In this document: positions 59,867 through 64,000 of the stretch, one piece after another | How the letters are laid out: every line of letters begins with the position of its first letter | Numbering within the stretch: position 1 is the stretch's first letter | DNA from: Lanius collurio | Taxonomy: Eukaryota; Chordata; Aves; Passeriformes; Laniidae | Assembly (NCBI GenBank): GCA_020086605.1 | Contig: JACBWW010000048.1 | Span: 886,398 to 950,397, forward strand | Reading direction: 5' to 3' | Length of the DNA stretch: 64,000 nucleotides | Position numbers and translations under genes: made by a program | Notes under the pieces: model-generated | The model's database searches: none | Seen by the model: only the letters and a program-made list of their open reading frames with translations | Told to the model about the DNA's origin: nothing

Positions 59867-59884
59867 TTTTTTTTTTTTTTTTTT
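59867..59884. repeat. Poly-T homopolymer, 18 nt
   Basis: Eighteen consecutive T residues in the PIBF1 intron, with no recognisable element attached. Confidence 0.9.
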
Positions 59885-60961
59885 AAGAGCTAAGGAATCA
59901 AAACAGTATAAGGGGCATGTTGTTTCTAATATATTTATGAGTATTTATAGTACTGTTGGGATGTATGTAGCTAGGGTGATTTGTATTTTAGCTTAGTTCT
60001 GCATAAATCTGGAGCTGGGACAACAGTTTCAGGTACTCAAAGGATATTTATTGAGGTTATGAGTGGTAGGGATGTAAATGACTGTCATTTTGCTGTTTCT
60101 GAGAATGTATTTTAGTTACTGCCTTTTTTTTTCCTGTGAAATTTACTTACAGAATAATCCGGTGAGAAGATTAAGGAGAAGGTATTCATACAAGTTTATC
60201 TTGTGAAATTCATGTATTTTCATATCTCATTCTGATTGAATTAGGGAAAGTAGTCAATAAAATTTATGCATTTATGTGCTTCAGCATTAGTTTGTGTCAC
60301 CACCTGTGGTCATAACTGAGATTAAACTAATCCTGAGTTTTGTCTTCTTAAGCATTTTCCTTCAATGTGCTTTGTTTTAATAAAATTGTACAGGATTTCA
60401 GCTTTTGAGATTTGACTGACATCTATATTAACTTCTGCTGAAGCAAATTAACAAGATAGTAGATAATAATTAATGTTGTGCTAGAAGCAGTTTTCTTGGG
60501 ACATTGACCTTTCTTTAATACAGACTTCAAATTTTGTTCTTTTTGCACATGGTGGCAGTATCCACCTTTCCCACTGATTTGTTTCTCAAAGTTTGAAGTG
60601 TGCTGAGCTGTTCTTTTATGGAGAGACTTAAGAGTCTCTGTGTTTTGATTCTGGCAAGTTCAGGTTTTACCTTGTGACCTGATGAATGTCACTGTAACAA
60701 GGTACCTCAGATAATAAGGTAAGAGGAGCATCATCAGGATGTGAGGGTACTTTAGAATCTCTAGTGTGCTTGGTGCATGGAGCTGACATATCTGTGCCTC
60801 TCGTGCAGTTTATGAAAAAGTGATTTCAGGGTATCCTGCTGGGGTAACTTATTTGAGCTCTTCAGTAAGGTCAAGCTTTATTGCAAGGAAATTTATCAGT
60901 AGGAAATAAAATTTTGTTCAGAGCCTTGCCTAAGCTCTTACACTCTTCTTTTACTGGATTC

Positions 60962-60977
60962 TTTTTTTTTTTTTTTT
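60962..60977. repeat. Poly-T homopolymer, 16 nt
   Basis: Sixteen consecutive T residues in the PIBF1 intron. Confidence 0.9.
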
Positions 60978-63029
60978 GTATTCCAGTAGTTCTTTTCTTT
61001 CCAGGTACATGAAATACAATTGCTGAAGTTTCTTGCCTGTTATTTAATAATTTATACTCTGCAAATCCTTCTTCTGAGTTTCCATCCAGTATTCTGTAAA
61101 TTTTAAGTTTTCTCTAATCATTGTAATATTTCTGTTCTCTGTATAGTTTATCAACAAAGTCTGTTCTGAGTTTAAAACTCCTTTAGGAAACTAGTAGTAC
61201 AGAAGTTTGAAATACAGTCATCACCGAAGTTAAAACAATTGTATTTTATGTATCATCTATTTCTTTTGTGAGAATAAGCTATTTCCTACAGTAAGCATTG
61301 GTTCTTTTTTCTACTGTTGCGGATGATTAAGGCTCTTCTTAATGACTTTCAACGTGGGTTCTTCCCTCTTTTTGGGGCACAGAAAGGAACAAAAAAATAT
61401 GCTTAGCCCAAATCTTTTTATTAGCTATTAATGTCTTGGGGGAAGAGGATTTTGTTGGCTTTTCTGTTTGTTTGTGGCTGACAGACTAGGTTTGAGTAGT
61501 TTTTATAGATATATGTACTCACCCAGAAATTAAGTCATAAGAAAAGAAATACGAGACAATTTCTTCTAGACTCATAGAAAAGTCTATCTAGCCAATGAAG
61601 AATGGAGAAAGTTTGAAGGAAAATTCGAACTTGTCTTAATAGGTTAAGTCAACTTTAAGAAAATTTAAATGTGAAATTAATTCATCAAATAAGACAACCC
61701 TGCTGACTCTGCAATTCTGTAAACTTCTCTTGGTGTGTTGCTGCTCTTAGCCTTTAAAGGCTGCTGAATCTATAACACAGACCCAGTAGAGTAGGGAGCT
61801 GTTTCTGACAACTGGTAGCAGAAAATGTTTTGTGAAGACTTATTTCTAGCACTGGAACATGGTCTGATAAAAGATACTTGTTCTGCTGCTTTCTGTTTTT
61901 AAAGTGGTCAGTGTGAGTGGTTGTGCTGTACAGCTGATAAGTTAGTGGCTATTTGTACACACTTGTTTCGTCTGTGATTTAGACCAGTGCAGTTCCTCTC
62001 GTTCCAGGTACAGCAGCCGCAGCCTGAGGGGAAGGCAGTGGAACTGGTGAAAACCATTTTCTTGTACTGCAGTGCCAACTGACTTGTTATTAAATTATGG
62101 TACAGACTTGTTTTAGTCCTCCTTTTTCAGTGCTCAGTACCTCAAGTATAAATAATGTTGGCACCACCAGCCTTGGAGGTAAAGATAGAGGAGGAAGTCC
62201 AGTTGTAGTGGTGTATTACCAGAAGATTCCCAGAAATAAAACCAGCTTCTGATGTGTGCATTCCCATGCTGAACATCAGTTTACTATTTTCAGAGTTGTT
62301 TGTTTCCAAACTGGTTAGAACCTTCCCTCAAGCAGATGTAATTTACTACTAGTGGGTTTCTCTAAAGGCTGGGAGAGTGTCTGGGAAGGAAATCTTGCTT
62401 TTCTTTGTACCTTCAGAAGATGAAGTATTGCTTTCTTTTTCTGGCTGGGAGTTTCTTGGCCAGGTTTTCCTGGAATTTGGTATTGATACAGTTTTATCAG
62501 GGCTTCCTTCAGTTATTTTTTATATAAAGCTGCCTTCAGGATTTACAATAAAATTTATAGCATGAGAGTATCTGAAAGCTATGGTTATCCTAAAGACAAA
62601 GCTGGTTATGTGTAAGACAAAGATCTTTTCTAGACTTCATCTCTGAATCAGGATTAGTAGCTGTCAGGTTTTGCTAGATGTAACTTAAAATTTACTCTGT
62701 GATAATGTTTTCCAGCTGGAGAGAAGATGTATCTATAGTCTTCAAAGAATAAACTAAGCTTTTGTACTCAAAGGCTCACTTGGCACTGGATGTGACTGAA
62801 TATTAGAAAATTGAGGCTGTTGTTGCTACACCAAAAAGACTGGGATCCCTAGGGTTCTCCTAAAGTTTACATATCTGAAAAGACTACACTCTAGAACACT
62901 CCCCAGCCCCCTGACACCACTTCTTTCAAGCAGTGCCTTAATTGTTTGGTCTTCACAACTCTCTTGAGAGAGATGAGGTCTTGATGTTAGGTGTGCCTAT
63001 TTTTTTTTGCTGTTGTTAATACTGTTCAG

Positions 63030-63113
63030 GAGAACAGCTGCAAAGAAGATATTCTACCTGCAACTATGAGCTTGAGGCAGCAGTTTAACCTTTCCAAGAC
63101 TCAAGGAAATAAC
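63030..63113 (+). other. Exon-like open segment in PIBF1 intron (candidate cassette exon)
   Basis: An 84-nt segment preceded by a T-rich tract and ACTGTTCAG, and followed by GTATCT. It is phase 0 at both ends, open in frame with the preceding PIBF1 exon, and would add 28 residues beginning ENSCKEDILPATMSLRQQ. It does not resemble the human PIBF1 sequence at this point. If the donor is not used, the frame continues to a TGA at 63183-63185, giving a truncated isoform. This may be chance. Confidence 0.25.
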
Positions 63114-63456
63114 GTATCTGTGAAAGTTCCCTTTTCTATGCCATACCTTTCTATTCTTTTGATTCATAGCTATGGCTTGCAGTGACTGCTAGCTGTCGTT
63201 CAGAAGTATGAGATGGTTTAATTATACTACTCTGTAATGATTTCAAGGATCCTTTTTACCTGAGAATATTTCACTGAAAATTCTAGTAAACTCAGATCCA
63301 GAGAAATAAACTTTTTATTCTTTCACTTTCTTTTGCTGTAGAAGCACTTATTCCAAAGCTTTTCTTTCATATGTTTCTTGCAGAGTTCCTCTATTTTGGA
63401 GTAGCTCAACAGTTTTGTTTATAATTTTTAGTGGTAAATAGTGACCTGTCTACAAT

Positions 63457-63497
63457 CAGATTACCAATTTCCAATCTATAAACAGATTACCAATTTC
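63457..63497. repeat. 15-bp direct repeat, 26-bp period
   Basis: CAGATTACCAATTTC occurs at 63457-63471 and again at 63483-63497, in PIBF1 intron sequence. Confidence 0.85.
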
Positions 63498-63704
63498 ATA
63501 GCAAGTTACTAAAGAGATGTCTTATTTATCCAGTTGTGTATAGCTTCTTCCTGACATTCTGGCAGTTGCATTCCAATAAATTATATATCGACCAGTAATT
63601 TTTGAATGCAGAGTATGTAAACAATTGAAAAAAATGTCATCTTTACGAAGGAGCTGCACCTCATCCAAATAACTGGAGGGAATTGGTTTTCACATCGCAA
63701 TAGT

Positions 63705-63752
63705 ACATTTACATTTGTGTAGGGCCCTACACATTTACATTTGTGTAGGGCC
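63705..63752. repeat. 22-bp direct repeat, 26-bp period, with central palindrome
   Basis: Identical 22-bp units occur at 63705-63726 and 63731-63752. The junction region 63716-63733 is a perfect 18-bp palindrome, TGTGTAGGGCCCTACACA. Confidence 0.9.
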
Positions 63753-64000
63753 TTTAAGTACCTTAGAATATGAACAAAGTGCTGACTTTTGTAAGTGGTT
63801 CTTCAAAGATCCTTTAAAAAGCATTTTTAAAGCAGAATCACTTTCTTTCACAGTCTTGTCTGTAGACAGTGTAAAGAAGTTGTGTTGCTTCTGCTTGATT
63901 GGCAGATCAGTTTATTCCCTGCATTTCTGTTATCTTCTTATCTCCAGAGGCTTTTTGAAAGATCACCTAATCCCTATCAGGTATTGTGTGTCACTAACTT

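Larger units (their letters stand above)
59345..64000 (+). other. PIBF1 intron running off the window
   Basis: AT-rich intron after the LTE-encoding exon. The next expected PIBF1 exon (human TYEEDRKNYSEV segment) was not found before 64000. Contents: poly-T runs at 59867-59884 and 60962-60977, an exon-like open segment at 63030-63113, and two 26-bp-period direct duplications near 63.46 and 63.71 kb. Confidence 0.75.

Noticed and set aside
1..64000. CRISPR arrays, operons, tRNA, rRNA or a novel defence-type system
   Set aside because: The window is vertebrate nuclear DNA with spliced genes in a known syntenic order. No array, clover-leaf gene or accessory cluster was seen.

Overview
This is vertebrate nuclear DNA, and almost certainly a bird. 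The coding exons are orthologous to human genes of the 13q22 block. The interspersed repeats are mostly CR1 LINEs of the avian/reptilian type, with 3' ends reading TTCTATG, and there is one LTR element. Introns are short: a 21-exon DIS3 fits in 19 kb. I cannot assign a species.

Layout: (1) 1-9.96 kb is intergenic DNA downstream of MZT1. It holds an ancient LINE, a CR1 copy and a CTCF-like motif, and I see no gene. (2) MZT1 is on the minus strand, with three coding exons between 10,483 and 13,349. (3) A CpG-rich head-to-head promoter lies at about 13.2-14.06 kb. (4) BORA is on the plus strand, with eleven coding exons between 14,445 and 28,866 encoding 599 aa. (5) A tail-to-tail interval lies between BORA and DIS3. 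(6) DIS3 is on the minus strand, with 21 coding exons between 31,983 and 51,160 encoding 964 aa. (7) A second CpG-rich head-to-head promoter is cut by a 368-base assembly gap at 51,311-51,678. (8) PIBF1 is on the plus strand and only partly present: three internal coding exons between 51,802 and 59,344, followed by at least 4.6 kb of intron to the window end.

All 38 exon boundaries were placed by reading splice sites and checking that codon phase closes across every junction. MZT1 (219 nt), BORA (1,800 nt) and DIS3 (2,895 nt) each give an uninterrupted frame with a stop. Three of the four genes act in centrosome or spindle biology: MZT1 in the gamma-tubulin ring complex, BORA as Aurora-A/PLK1 activator, and PIBF1/CEP90 in centriolar satellites. 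DIS3 is the catalytic exosome nuclease.

The most informative non-coding signal is the MZT1-BORA promoter. Three CCAAT boxes are spaced 32 and 31 bp apart, next to a CHR-type element. That is the architecture of G2/M cell-cycle promoters. Other points of note are a GC-AG intron in DIS3, the loss of the PIBF1 start exon at the assembly gap, and an unassigned exon-like segment near 63.05 kb. I found no previously undescribed gene system; this is a conserved vertebrate synteny block.
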